From Eutreptiella sp. 'Long Island Sound 2002' (taxonomy: Eukaryota; Euglenozoa; Euglenophyceae; Eutreptiales; Eutreptiaceae), in assembly GCA_964036045.1 (NCBI GenBank), contig OZ038381.1, forward strand, positions 137,174,306-137,238,305: a DNA stretch of 64,000 bases. Reading direction: 5' to 3'. Positions 10,630-21,204 of the stretch are shown one piece after another. The translations under genes and the position numbers were made by a program. Every line of letters starts with the position of its first letter. Position 1 is the first letter of the stretch. Under the pieces are notes generated by a model that made no database searches, was not told the DNA's origin, and saw only the letters and a list, made by a program, of their open reading frames with translations.

Positions 10630-12024
10630 TGGGGCAGTAGTGACCGCCGCCCGCCCGGAGGACCTGCAGTCAATTGAGGCGGCGGTCAAGGACCAAGGGG
10701 GCATGTCGTCGCTGCCTGCCTAGGCCAGGGCGGCCACCCAGCACATGCCGGGTGCAGTGGCACCCCCTCCCGCTGCCCCACGCCCGGCCTGGGCACTGGA
10801 GGCCCGAGCGCGGGTGCCGGGGGCAGCAACCGACGGCTGGGCCATCCCCCCAGCACCTACCTGGCCACATCCCCCACCTGGCGTCGTTCCCTATGCCCTG
10901 GCCGACGGGCCCGGCCCCGGCCCCGTGGGCGCCGCCGGCTACCCCAGCCCAAGCCCCTTTGTCAGCCCCATGGGCGCACCAGCCCCAAGCCCCAGTCGCG
11001 ACGGCCCCCTGGTACGCCCCCCCCCCCCCCGAGACACGCATGGGCTCCCCCGCCTCCCGCCAGCTCACCATCGAGGTCTCCGGTCTCAGTCCGGAGACCA
11101 TGACGACCTCGGCGGTCAGGGACGCCCTGCGGGCCCACCTGGGGTGGAAGTTCGTCCCGCTGCTCAGCCTCTAGCGCGGGTACGAGTACATCCCCTGCTT
11201 CGAGGCTGTGTGGCGGGCGTTCGCGGGGGACTAGACCCGCGCCTTGATGCCGGTGATGACGGCGGCAGGGTACGTGTCCGCGACGCTGCGGTCGCACCGG
11301 GCCGACGGCACCCTCTTCTCCCCCCCCGCCCGAGCACGGCCAGCCTCCCAAGAAGGCGGCAAAGGTGCAGCCACCTCCGCAGCAGCCCCTGATGGGGCGG
11401 CAGCCACCGGCCCCTGTGGCCATGTCACCACCACCTGCGAAATTCCCGCCGCCACCCACCCTCCCGCCCCAAGGCTCCCCCCAGGCATCGCCCTAGCCTC
11501 CGGCTCAGCAGCCCGCCCCGCACCCGACCATGCTCCCGACGGCGCCGGCGGTGTGGCCTCCCCAAGGGGCGGCGACCCACGCGCCGGGGGCGCCAGGAGG
11601 CCGAGCGGGGGGTGATTGACTCCTCCACCTCCCCCAGGGGGTCCGCAGCCCGGGCCCGCTCAGGGCTCTGGTGATGGCCATGCTGCCCCACCCCGCCCCA
11701 CCCGGGGTGCGCGCTCTGGCTAGCATCCTCAGCAACCTCTTCCGGGATGCCCCCCCCAAGCCTGCTGCGTCCCGAGAGCAAGGGCTGGACCCCGTCTGCC
11801 TCCGCTGTGCCGCATGGTACCAGCGCCCGGCAGCGGGCGGGCCCGCGGGTTGCCCCGCGTGCGGCTCCCGGGAGGCACTGCACCTCTCCACGGCGGGGGA
11901 CCAGCAGCACGCCTGGTACCGGGCGTTCGGCGATCTCGCCCTGGCCCGCCTACAGGCCATTGGAGTCCTCGGCCTCGCCCCCCCCCCATCCTCCACATGG
12001 TGCTAGAACGCACAGCACAGAAGG
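10630..12024 (+). CDS. L2 ORF1-like protein (nucleic-acid-binding, zinc ribbon)
   Basis: A GC-rich coding stretch that reads coherently through three in-frame TAGs (10721, 11172, 11232). Homopolymer frame changes lie at the C10 run near 11,020 and around 11,610. The N-terminal third is Pro/Ala/Gly-rich. The middle contains ASRQLTIEVSGLSPETMTTS, AVRDALRAHLGWKFVPLLSL, then RGYEYIPCFEAVWRAFAGD, with the beta-alpha-beta feel of an RRM-like fold. The C-terminus has a zinc ribbon, CLRCAAWYQ ... CPACGS, followed by a helical tail (WYRAFGDLALARLQAIGVLG). An RNA-binding ORF1 with Cys knuckles is typical of LINEs, and composition and stop pattern match the LINE ORF2 at 21.7-26.6 kb. With TAG as a stop only short fragments remain; with TAG read, the end is TAA at 12,022. 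The link to L2 is inference. Confidence 0.5.
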
Positions 12025-12139
12025 TAAAAAATGGCAGGAAAATGCTGAGCATATTGTTCGGGATATTTGGGGATGCTCAGCATTTATGCTCAGCAAATGG
12101 GACTCATATTGCAGGGTTGATTTCGGAAGTCGGAGCCAA

Positions 12140-12286
12140 AATTTCTTCCGAGCTCCCCCGGCACGGTCGGCTGGGAAGTCCATGGAACATTCCTACCGAT
12201 ATTGGTTGCGTTTTGGGACCCGATCTGGCTGCCAAAACTTCCTAGCATCTTTCCCGGGGATTTCAAAAACTTCCAAGCGTTTTTCC
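12140..12286 (+). repeat. Direct repeat, left copy
   Basis: This copy begins AAATTTCTTCCGAGCT and ends AAAACTTCCAAGCG. It matches 21,484-21,607 in the same orientation, almost perfectly over the first 50 bases (through GGGAAGTCCATGGAA) and again over CGATCTGGCTGCCAAAACTTC. It carries about 20 extra bases in the middle. The two copies lie just after the L2 ORF1-like gene and just before L2 ORF2. Confidence 0.85.
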
Positions 12287-12401
12287 ATTGGTTTTTTGTA
12301 CAATGAACTACACCGTTCTTGGTTCCCAAATCCCACACCTCAGCAAAGAAACACACAAAAAGACAAGCATGACTGTTCACTTAAGCTTGAAATGTGAATG
12401 T

Positions 12402-12606
12402 TCAGTGGGCAAGACAACGCCCTGTAAACATGAAACTTCTTACGGTGTACAATACAAGTCCACTACTTGTATCCATTCGCGAGTTAAAGTGGACCCAGAG
12501 CCACATAGTGACTTGGTTGAAAGAGGCCAAGGTGAAAAGGCCATTCGATGTCTTGAGCCTGATCAAAAAAGATGCGTTCCGTGAAGCCCCTAATCCCAAA
12601 AAAAGC
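12402..12606 (+). pseudogene. Truncated inverted copy of gene A
   Basis: The plus strand encodes pieces matching gene A (20,028-21,057, minus strand) in the same order. VGKT-P-KHETSYGVQY comes first (12,402-12,450), then LKWTQS-VTW-KE-KVK-P (12,485-12,545), then a DAF-E-P block near 12,575. DNA identity is high in the first block (AACATGAAACTTCTTACGG is shared). The segments of gene A between these blocks are missing and the blocks sit in different frames, so this is a deleted, non-functional copy. It is flanked by a related pair of about 37-bp words, TGACTGTTCACTTAAGCTTG at 12,368 and TGCCTGTTCATTTCAGTTTG at 12,612. Confidence 0.7.
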
Positions 12607-12664
12607 AGGTTGCCTGTTCATTTCAGTTTGAACTGTGAATGTTGTACTCCCCTTCGTTGAGCAT

Positions 12665-12904
12665 CTACACAGGCCAGCCATCACTTGACATGGCATCCAC
12701 ATCCACCACCCCTCCCCCAGGACTATGTACAACCACACGGCGATACTTCTTGGGTTGAGGTTGCGGTTGAGGGTTGTCACTGGATGACGAGGAAGAATCT
12801 GAGGCACTTACTGTGGAGCCACTAGATAGGTGCACATCATCATCATCATCCGAATCATTATCCTCAGGACTGCTACTGCACCCACTATCCCTGCTGCTGC
12901 TGCT

Positions 12905-12935
<31 letters not shown>

Positions 12936-15138
12936 CCACTGCCACGAGGGCACACAAGTTGCTGCTCAATGTCGCTATCAACAATGGGTACACGCGCCAA
13001 CTTCGTACGGCTCATGGGTTGAACACGCTGGTGCTCGTTCAAACCTGTAGGACCTTGAAATGAAGCAGCACTGTCCTCGCCCTCCGAAGGGGGTACAATA
13101 CCAACTGTCCCAGGGTTAGAAACTCTGCTTTGAGGGATGGGCCCCACACGTCCCTTACCCTTTCCCTTGTCCTTGAGCGCCTTACGGCATGCAGCACTGA
13201 ACTTAAATGTGGCACGGCTCTTCACACCCACCTTGGGCCACTTGCAGACAGCTTCGCTGTCCAGTGGTACCCATTGACACACACCATGCTTTGAGCCACA
13301 GGTCCCACACACACACACACACACCACATCACTCTCGGGATTTGCACCTGGAAAAGTGCATCTCACCGAACGTGTGTCTGGGTGCATATATAGGGAGCAG
13401 CCACCTCCCTCCTGGAAATGCAGCAAATGCTCTAAGAGACGTTGGAAGACCGCATGCCACACGGCATTGGCAGCAACCATGCACGCCTCCAGAACAACAA
13501 CGTTTCGTTGCACCGGCGCCTAAATTTTGGCACAGGGGATCTTCTTTTTTTTTCTGCATGAACTTTTGATACAGCTCATGCTTCAAACTTTCACCAATAC
13601 TGGCATCTTGCCTAGTACTAGTCACGGGGGCATATCTCTTGGCCACCCCGAGATCCCGCTCGCCGGCCTCATCGGAATACAGCATGGGTGTCCGTGGATG
13701 AAACCATGTGTGGGACCACCAATGCATATATAAGGTTGCAGCGCAACCTTCTTCAGCAAACTCAGGGATGATGTGCACAATATATGTGTACAACATCCCC
13801 ATAGCTTGCCATGTGACAGCTGCCAGGTTATTAGAACCATAGCATAGATGCACCACGTGGCAAAATGGGAACACCAAGGAAGGGAATGGCAGGGGGAGCA
13901 CCATACCCCCTGCCAGTCTGCCCATGACTGTGCGGGCCTTGCGAGCTGTGAGGCTAATGCCTGCCTCCAATCTACCTCGTACGTGACGCATGTGTTGCCT
14001 GCTATCAGGTGGCAAAGATACAGGATCATACCTCCTTGCCACCTGTGCTATGACCTGGAGCAGCTCATGGTTGTAGGGCGCTGGTAGTGTTCGACCTATG
14101 ACACCCAGGATCCTGGAGGCCCCTCCTTTGGTGTTGTGCAATACAGGTTGCACAATATAAACCTCTTCCAGGTTAGAGACCCCCTGAAACTTATGGGAAC
14201 CACGCACACCATTGAGACATCCCCCTTTGTGCAAAAAGAGTTCTCCCGCCCCATTCTTATTCACCCAGGGACACGCCACACAGCCCTTTTGCCAGCACTC
14301 AAACCACAAATGGTGGTGATCGGCAGTGATTGCCTCAAACCTTATTTGTAGGTCGGTGTTGTACACTGCACCAGCATACTTCATATGTTGCTTAAATGTA
14401 CAAGATGGCAGGGCTTGTAAGGCCTCTGCACGTTTGGGTAAACACTCCCAATCACTAACCTTGGGAAGCTCTTGCAAGGTCAACATGTCTGTGCACCTAG
14501 GCACATTGCCAGACATTGGGAACCAGTGTCCCTGGGAATCAATTATACTGATTTTTGTGTTAATATTTGGACGGCCCCGGGGCGGGTAACCGTCCGCGTA
14601 GAGGCCTAACGTCAGGGTGGCATGGGGTGGTGGGGGTTTCTGCTGCCCTTGGGCAGCCAATGAGCCACAATTCTGTAGAATTAGATGGCACAGCTGTGGT
14701 AACAACTTCGTGTTGTCCAGGGAGTAGTCTACTGCACAAAGATGCAGGTCCTCCAGCTGCCTTAAAGCAACCATTGACCAACCAACTCCTGGTTGGAGAT
14801 GGTCTAAGGTGCGCAAGACTGCGGCTGGCACCACATGCTCATGGCAAAGGTGAAGCGCAGCAGCCTGGCACTGTGGTGCTTGGGTAACTGATGTGGCCTG
14901 TGTGGTAGGCAAGGGGCCAAGGCCTATGCACAACTGTGAAGGTGCCACTTGGGGGGCGCGGTAGCTGGTCTAGGTCCTTGGCCTCCAAGGGGGTAGCTGT
15001 GGGGAAGTTCATGGCAAAGGCTGACACCATGAATTGATCAGCTGGAATAGGGCATATGATGGCAAATGCCTCCAGTTTGGAGATCTCCCCCTTCACCAAT
15101 ACAGCATGGTTGTTCACAACAAATTCATGGTGAAACAT
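12665..15138 (-). CDS. Gene C: large unknown protein with Ser-rich acidic tail
   Basis: Start at ATG 15138-15136, five bases after a strong acceptor (TTCTGTTTTCGCAG), so there is a 5'-UTR intron. The coding frame changes twice, near 14,900 and at a T9 run (13,545-13,553), giving about 860 residues in all. Visible blocks include HHLWFECWQKGCVACPW (possible Cys/His metal site), EEVYIVQPVLHN, CGTCGSKHGVCQW (another Cys/His cluster), a KDKGKGKGR linker and a tail of about 14 consecutive Ser followed by SPEDNDSDDDDD. I see no catalytic motif of a known family. Acidic Ser-rich tails occur in nuclear and viral proteins, but no identity can be claimed. It ends in TAG; reading through would add about 14 residues to a TGA. 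It lies downstream of genes A and B, in the same orientation. Confidence 0.6.
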
Positions 15139-15177
15139 GGTGCCTGCGAAAACAGAAGATTGCACAACCTACCTACC

Positions 15178-15590
15178 CATGTATGGAAAGCCCCAACTAG
15201 TGCCTTTCACCAGAGCCTTGTTTTGCCAGGAATGGTTGCATCAGCTTCGAGATCCAAGGGTCGAAAGTGTGCTCGACTATGCGCCCCCTCACTCTGGGCC
15301 ACTGTTTTGGTTTCTTTCAAAGGACCCATGTATGGAAAGCCCCAAGTAGTGCCTTTCACTAGAGCCTTGTCTTGCCAAGAATGGTTGCATCAGCTTCGAG
15401 ATCCAAGGGTCCGAAGTGTGCTCGACTATCCGCCCCCTCACTCTAGGCCACTATTTTGGTTTCTTTCAAGGGACTCATGTATGGAAAGCCCCAACCAGTG
15501 CCTTTCACCAGAGCCTTGTTTTGCCAGGGATGGTTGCATCAGCTTCGAGATCCAAGGGTCCAAAGTATGCTGGACTATCCACCCCCTCAC
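15178..15590 (+). repeat. 149-bp tandem repeat, 2.8 copies
   Basis: Units start CATGTATGGAAAGCCCCAA at 15,178, 15,327 and 15,476; the last is cut short at CCCCCTCAC. Copies differ at only a few positions. The array sits immediately upstream of gene C (start 15,138, minus strand), within its probable promoter or 5'-UTR intron. All frames are open through it by chance, since 149 is not a multiple of three. Confidence 0.9.
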
Positions 15591-16065
15591 ACAGACACAA
15601 CAAGCACAGCTAGGGGTGGAAACATGAATGGATGCCAACAGGCAGTTCAGTTGCAGTTGCTGTTCATTTGAGTTGTCGGTTCCAATGTGTTCACAATCAA
15701 AAACATACCAAGCGCCTCAATGCCTTATGGTTATTTATTGGCTTCATGGGTCAAGATCAGAATATATACCCCCCTCTCAGTCCTCCCCCTGAGGCTGAGC
15801 CTTGTGAGAGGCCTTGGCCTTGGTGTTAGGGGGCGAAATGAGGAGAATCAATTCCCCTGGCCCCGAATCCCCCGCCCCCTTGGATGAGGAGGAATGACCT
15901 CATCCAACAGCGAGGTCGGTGGCCGGTCCCTTTCACATAGTCAAGGACTGTCCTGACTTGTGTGACTATGCGGAGGGGCAGTGACCCCTGCTCCCGTGAT
16001 TCCTTCCTTGTGCCACTCCAGCCCATATATGGGCTGGGGCTGGTCTTCTTCCTCTTCTTACCTGC
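15591..16065. other. Probable intron or spacer 3' of gene B
   Basis: This lies downstream of the consensus donor that ends the last clear exon of gene B (CAG|GTAAGA). A possible acceptor (ACACAAGTCAG|G) lies at about 15,950 and a 60-residue minus-strand open frame follows it, but I cannot defend another exon. Confidence 0.4.
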
Positions 16066-19000
16066 AGGGCCCCAGACTCAGGGGCCGCCCGCCCTCTCTT
16101 CACGCCTGTGGAGGAAACAGGCACCTGGGACTCTGAGTTAGATGACTTAGAGTCTGAATCGCCCCCCCCCTTCCCCTTCCCCTTCCCCTTCCCCTTCCCC
16201 TTCCCCTTCTCCTTCCCCTTCCCCTTCCCCTTCCCCTTCCCGACTGCAATCTCTGGGTCAGAGTCTGAAGAGTCTGAATCGCCCCCACCCCGTTCATCCC
16301 CCCCTTCCCCTTCCCCTTACCCGCTCCAGGGATAACAGGGCGAGAATCAGGATTCGCGATGCAGTAAAGTACCACAATGGGCACCATGTTGGCCGAGAGG
16401 GGGGCAAAGGGGACAAGCCCTTTGCCCCCCCCAACCGGGGCCAACTTCTCGGAGACGTCTTTCATTTCCTTCAGGGCCTCAGGGCCCCAACCAGTGCGGC
16501 GGCACTTCCAGTTCCCTTTCACCTGGGCCCATGGCAAAGTTTTTCTCCATCAACTCACGGCACTGGCGCCCCCACATAGAAAATTTTTTGAGAGCGGGTG
16601 GGTTGCCCCACACACTCACAGGGTGGCTCATGTGCCACAGGAGCCCCCTGACAACCACATACATACAGTTGCGGCGAGTGCAGGACTCGGGGGCGGTGTG
16701 CATCCGCACTGAAATACCACCCTCCCTCAACTTCTGGTTGCACAACTTTGAAACTGCCGTGGCCGCGAGGTCGTACACCTCTCAGCCACCAGGATGCCCC
16801 ACAAAAACCACACCATGCAGGAGCTCCTCCTGGGGTCCCCCTGTCACCTCCCATGTCCCAAAAGGGGGGAGGGTGCTGGGGGGCATCTTGGGGAGGGGGA
16901 CCTTAAGGAGGCGGCGTTTTTTTTGCCTCCTCCCAAGGCCCCCGCATTTGCCCCAGCAGATGCTGCCCGCAGCTTTCCCTCCCTAGTCTTCACCCTTGGT
17001 ACACGCTAGAAGGCCCAATCTCATTCTAGCCTAGAACACTCTAGCCTAGATGTTCTAGCCTAGATTAGATCAATACTAGAACGATATAATGTTTACCCAC
17101 ATGTGCCAGTTTCTTCATTGTTGCGCCGTGCATGCTTGCTATTGTCCGTAGTGCATTGGTCCATGGTTCCTTCTTTATCGCTTAGATGGTACACATTTCT
17201 TTGCAATAAAATGCCCCGCCATTTCCCCCCTTGCTCCCTCCTCAACCGGGAAGGATACTTCCCTCTTGTCTAAGGCACTACGGGAGTTGAGTGGGGCATC
17301 TAACCTCAGAGATGAGCGGGTGGGCCATTACTTGGCCTAGTGGGCGCTATCATGCCCCCTAGCACGGCAGCAATTCCACAACGCCGTCCAATATGTGAAT
17401 TGCGCCACTTCTACCCATACCATGGGTGAGGCATGCAAGGCCGCCGTTGAGGCATATGCTGCCTCCCTTCTCCCCCCCACCGCCATGTGTGAACTAGTGC
17501 TCAACATGAGGGCCCCCAAGTCCTCGTGGAGGACCCTCTCGGAGCTCTACACGCTCCGTAAGTTGGAGTATCACCGCACCGTCCCTAGTGGCCCCTACTC
17601 CCGTCCAATTTGTACCGAGCGGACTTTCCAAGCCCGTTGGAAGGAGTTATTCGCCCCGGTGCAATTGGATGACCCCGTTGCCACGGTGTTGCCCAAGGCC
17701 ACCGGGATCTCATGGCCCTTCGCCTCATGGGTCACATACATTCTCTCCCGGCCGGGCTTGGTGCGGTCAATCAACCACAACTTCCCGTCGACGTTCATCG
17801 TCCGGGGAGATGCCTACCCCGTGGCCGGGGGCAATTGGACCCAACTCACCATCTCCTTGGCCAACTTCGACCGCTTGGCCCGCTCCCCGGCGGGCCTTTG
17901 GGTGTTGGGCATGGCCAATTGCGATGACAAGGTAGCAGCAGCAGCAGCACCACCACCAACGGGGAGAGGACCCCCCCCCCCAAGGGCCCCAAACCCTCAC
18001 CCAAGGCCCCAAAGAAAAAACCCCGCCACTTCGAGAGTAGCGACGAAGAGCCCCCCCCCCCCCCAAGCCCAGCAAAGCAAGCCCAAGGCCAAGGCCAAGC
18101 CCCAGGCCAAGGCCAAGGGCAAAGCCCCCCCCCCCCCCAAACCCCAAGCCCCCACCTTGCAAGATAGGGGCCGGGACCCCTATGGAAATGCGCCGGGTGT
18201 GGGGGACACCCGGTATGTCCCTTGGAGGGAGGGGGGCAATGGGGGGACCGTGAGCCAAGTGACGGTGTTGGGGGATTAGGATGAGGAGTTGGACCCGGGG
18301 GAGTGGTGGGTGGTGTCGCAGGGTTCCAATGGGGAGGGGGAGGGGGGGAAGAAGGGGAAGAAGGGGAAGAAGAGAAAGCGGGAGAAAGAGGGGTGCACCT
18401 TCCGGGTGCCGGGAGAGCTTCTCTTCCGCACCCGGGAGGAGGCGGAGGCCCACCTCCGGGAGGCCTTGGTGGCCGGGGACGACGGGGACAACGGGGATGA
18501 CGGGGATGACGAGGGAAACGAGGGTGGTGACAAGGGGGAGGGGGGTGACAAGGGGGGTGAGGTGGGGGGTGAGAAGGGGGGTGAGAAGGAAGGGGACACG
18601 GGGGTGAGAAGGGGGGTGAGAAGGAAGGCGACACGGGGGGTGAGAAGGGGGGTGCCGGGAGCAAGGATGAGCCCCGGCGACCCCCCACCACGCAGGAGGG
18701 GTAACCTGCGTGTCGCGACTCGCGAATGGGGGCCTGGGGGGGCAGGGAGGCTAATCGGGCTAACCGGGCTAATTGGGCTAACCCACCACCAAGTGACCCG
18801 GCGCCGGCCCGCCAAGTGACCTTCCAAGTGACCTATGGGATGCGGTGGGGGGCTAACCAGGCAAACCGGGGGGGGGGGGGGGGGACCGGCGCTCCGTGAG
18901 TCGGGTCCAGCATCGGGACCCTGTGATTGGCCACGGCTGGCCATGGTGGCCGGGGCAACTTCTCTTTGAGGAGTGGCGGAGCATTCATATATATTGTTCT

Positions 19001-19930
19001 AGCGGCGTTCTAGTGAACCGTTCTAGCGGCGTTCTAGCGACGCTCGCTAGAACGTCACTAGAACGCCGCGAGAACGAAAATTTTTTGGACTCCAAAAATC
19101 AGGTGAAAACAGTGAAATTGTGGAAAAAAAAGTATGGGCCCCCGAGCATGGATAGGGGGGTCCAGGTTAGACACCTCATCCCCCCCACATCCCCCTCTTT
19201 TTTTCGTTCTAGCCGCTCTAGCCGGTTCTAGGCTAGAACGAGATTGGGCATTCTAGCGTGTACGAGGGGCACCCCCTGCCCCCCCTGCCTCCTCCCCCCC
19301 ACCCCCTCCCGGTCATCCTGCTCAGCCTTCTTAAACAACTTGAGCGCAAGCTCAAATTGTCCTTTCAACTCGGAGTACCAATCAGCTCGTAATCGGTACT
19401 CCTTGAGGATAATTTTCCTCAACTGGGCCGGAACCCCCAGCTCCCCACACACCCCCACACTCCGATCCAAAATGGCCACGTCAAGAACCACCTTGGCCAG
19501 GTTTTGGGGGCATCTCCCCAATCGGAGCACGATGCTCAACTTGCTTGCGGGGGGTCAGGGCCCCCTGAGTCACCCACGCCACCGCCCCCTCCCCCCCCTG
19601 GCCCGTATCGTGCCACGGCCGTGAACTGTGCGAGCACCATCTAGACTTGCACAGATGCAACAGCCACCAACATAGCTGCGCAGAGAGCAGCCTGCATGGC
19701 CTTGGGGTCCTCTGTGTCTTGTGGTGCGGCGGCGGGATCTGCTGTTGCTGCTCCCGCTGCTCCTCCGGTTGCTGGCGCCTCCCACAAATTGGGCGTGGCT
19801 GGCGAGGGGTTGCTGGCACCGGTACTGCTACCAGCGCCGGGGTTCCCACTCCCAGGTTCCGCCAGTCGACCTCAGGAGATGGGGATGGCGGCAGGAGCTG
19901 GTGGCTGGGCGGGGGCAGCCAGGGCAGCAA
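16066..19930 (-). CDS. Gene B: unknown protein, split by transposon E1
   Basis: Coding blocks on the minus strand, 5' to 3'. An Ala/Pro-rich N-terminus (from about 19,930) contains KAMQAALCAAMLVAVASVQV. Next comes MVLAQFTAVARYG (19,640), then a conserved-looking block LGRCPQNLAKVVLDVAILDR ... LRADWYSELKGQFELALKLF (19,520-19,300). E1 is inserted at 19,260. Coding resumes in frame at 16,998 (PRVKTREGKLRAASAGANAG), then VYDLAATAVSKLCNQKLREG, MHTAPESCTRRNCMYVVVRG and MWGRQCRELMEKNF. A GKGKGK linker and an acidic DSDSSDSDPE tail follow, ending at the donor CAG|GTAAGA (16,063). Breaks include a CCCCCCTTTT run near 16,862, a frame change near 16,530, in-frame TAG at 19,641 and TGA at 19,872 and 16,782. 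I do not recognise the family. The GKGKGK/acidic tail resembles that of gene C. It may be a host gene or belong to a larger mobile unit. Confidence 0.55.
16161..16241. repeat. (CCCCTT)n microsatellite
   Basis: Perfect and near-perfect hexamer repeats. On the minus strand they encode the Gly-Lys/Glu run in the tail of gene B. Confidence 0.95.
17003..17037 (+). repeat. E1 left terminal inverted repeat
   Basis: 35 bp, matching 19,225-19,259 on the minus strand at 33 positions; the differences are at positions 10 and 21 from the end. Confidence 0.92.
17211..18969 (+). CDS. E1 transposase-like protein
   Basis: The likely start is ATG 17211, followed by a C6 run where the frame shifts. From about 17,240 one frame reads on through TAG 17338 and TAG 18277. 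The core includes LRELSGASNLRDERVGHYLA, RTFQARWKELFAPVQLDDPV, GISWPFASWVTYILSRPGLV and FIVRGDAYPVAGGNWTQLTI. The last block, with Asp at 17,809, resembles the first catalytic Asp region of DDE transposases that read (K/R)-x-x-GDG followed by a beta strand. A low-complexity Pro/Lys/Ala tract and an acidic Gly/Asp/Glu tail follow, with CTFRVPGELLFRTREEAEAH between. A frame change in the GGGG-rich tail near 18,600 and a possible in-frame TAA (18,702) precede a TGA at 18,967. The other catalytic acids are not assigned, so the transposase role rests mainly on its being the only gene inside the TIRs. Confidence 0.6.
19225..19259 (-). repeat. E1 right terminal inverted repeat
   Basis: Partner of 17,003-17,037, followed at once by the GTAC target duplication. 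Confidence 0.92.
19264..19540 (-). other. Gene B exon upstream of the E1 insertion
   Basis: This is the part of gene B that meets E1. It reads without interruption from about 19,540 to the GTAC at 19,260, ending RRQGGQGVPLV, and the frame resumes beyond E1 as PRVKTREGK at 16,998. The helical block around YSELKGQFELALKLFKKAEQ suggests a coiled coil. Confidence 0.6.
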
Positions 19931-20027
19931 AGATTGCAGACATCAGAGCGAAACAGAGGGCTGATCAAGACACCAACACAGTGCATCCCCAGCTTAGGCA
20001 GGGGGGGGGGGGTTTTGGGGCCTCAAC

Positions 20028-21057
20028 CTAGCCCTGCACCTCACCCTTGGCCTGCAACCATGCACCTAAGATGGTAAGTCTGTGCCGCTTTGGTGCACCC
20101 TCGGAAGAAGGTTTGGGGGCTGGGGCCAACAGAAACTCAATGCCCCACAAGACACCGTGCACATGGTACGTGGGTTGCTGGTCTGTTATGAAAACCTCAC
20201 CGTCGGGGGGGGCAACCACCTTTTCCCACGTGCCTGAGGGGGCCTGGTCCCACACCCGCCAACCGTCCTTTTCCCCGATAACCTCCGTCACATGTGAACC
20301 TGTGATGGTGGCTCTGAGGGCGCTGTGAATCGTTGCATGTGGGGACTCACAGAAGGCATCGTTTATGATAACCCTCAAAACCTCGAACGGAACATGAATA
20401 AATGAGAAAGGGGGGGACTGCACGTTGCAGGTAACTACTTTTATGGACGGCTTTTTCACCTTGCCCTCTTTGAACCAAGTAACTACATCGCTCTGCGTCC
20501 ACTTTAACACGTGAACGGTACTGTCGGGGTGTGTGGACAGGATTGATTTCAAGTACATGTAATGTACACGCAGCCTCTCATCAGATTGCTCTGCAAAGGT
20601 CCCGTCCGTGTTGTATTTCGGACCCAGGCCAACAATGCAGAGGTTTCTGTATTGTACACCGTAAGAAGTTTCATGTTTGCCGGGGCTTGTCTTGCCCACA
20701 GCCTCCCGTGTTGTCAGGACACGGATTGAAAAATGTTTATGCATCAACATAGCCAGCAAGGTATCCTTGGGCTGGATGCGGTATGCATCGGGGACGACCG
20801 TGTCCAAAAAAAACCCTTAGCATCCTTGGTTCAATGGACTCTGATGGCTTATGCCGCAGGCACAGTGCTGCCAAGGCGTGCTGGAGGCGGGATTGTGTAG
20901 CACCCGGCTTGGGCACTTCAGTGTTGGCTGTGTCCGCGTCAATGAGCTTGCCCTCAAACTCCAAATCTGGTTCAGGGAGCCGCTAAACGGGCTGGAGGGC
21001 CTGAGTGGACGAAGACGAGGCACTGGCGGCACTACCTTGGCTACCAGACGTGTCCAT
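20028..21057 (-). CDS. Gene A: unknown protein of about 340 residues
   Basis: Start at ATG 21057-21055 (MDTSGSQGSAASASSSS). The same frame passes a TAG at 20,983-20,985 after LQPV and continues RLPEPDLEFEGKLIDADTAN. A one-base frame change occurs at an A8 run (20,806-20,813). Then a clean 250-residue frame follows with KHETSYGVQYRNLCIVGLG, RLRVHYMYLKSILSTHPDS, VLKWTQSDVVTWFKEGKVKK, FIHVPFEVLRVIINDAF, EKDGWRVWDQAPSGTWEKVV and a basic end near PKRHRLTILGAWL. It stops at TAG 20,028-20,030; a TGA lies about 20 codons further on. A degenerate copy of its middle lies inverted at 12,402-12,606. No known domain is evident. Genes A, B and C are consecutive and co-oriented, which hints at a functional unit. 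Confidence 0.62.
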
Positions 21058-21204
21058 TGCAGGTGACAAAAAGTGTTCGGGGCACAAGAAGGGAATACAA
21101 TAGTGAGTCTACCGAAAGGGGCCAAGGTGAAAAAGCGACACACATGCAAAAAGAAAACCACAAAAGCAGGCTCAAAGCTTCACAAGGCACAAAGGGCAAA
21201 CTGT

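Larger units (their letters stand above)
17003..19259 (+). mobile_element. E1: 2,257-bp TIR DNA transposon inserted in gene B
   Basis: The left end begins ACGCTAGAAGGCCCAATCTC and the right end, read on the minus strand, begins ACGCTAGAATGCCCAATCTC. The inverted repeats extend 35 bp with 33 matches. Both ends are flanked by GTAC (16,999-17,002 and 19,260-19,263), a 4-bp target duplication. Removing the element and one GTAC joins gene B in frame (codons CTC GTA CCA AGG). Inside both ends lie clusters of short GTTCTAGC or CTAGAACG words (17,023-17,090 and 18,985-19,075), which may be transposase-binding sites. One transposase-like gene lies on the plus strand. TIRs, target duplication and the reconstituted host frame together make this a firm call; the superfamily is not identified. 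Confidence 0.9.

Noticed and set aside
15034-15627. Protein of about 200 residues across the 149-bp repeats
   Set aside because: The repeat length is not a multiple of three, so each unit is translated in a different frame; the opening is fortuitous.
18702-18704. TAA also read as sense in the E1 gene
   Set aside because: It lies after a frame change in a repetitive Gly/Glu/Lys tail, so the frame is not secure; a single doubtful case does not support UAA reassignment.
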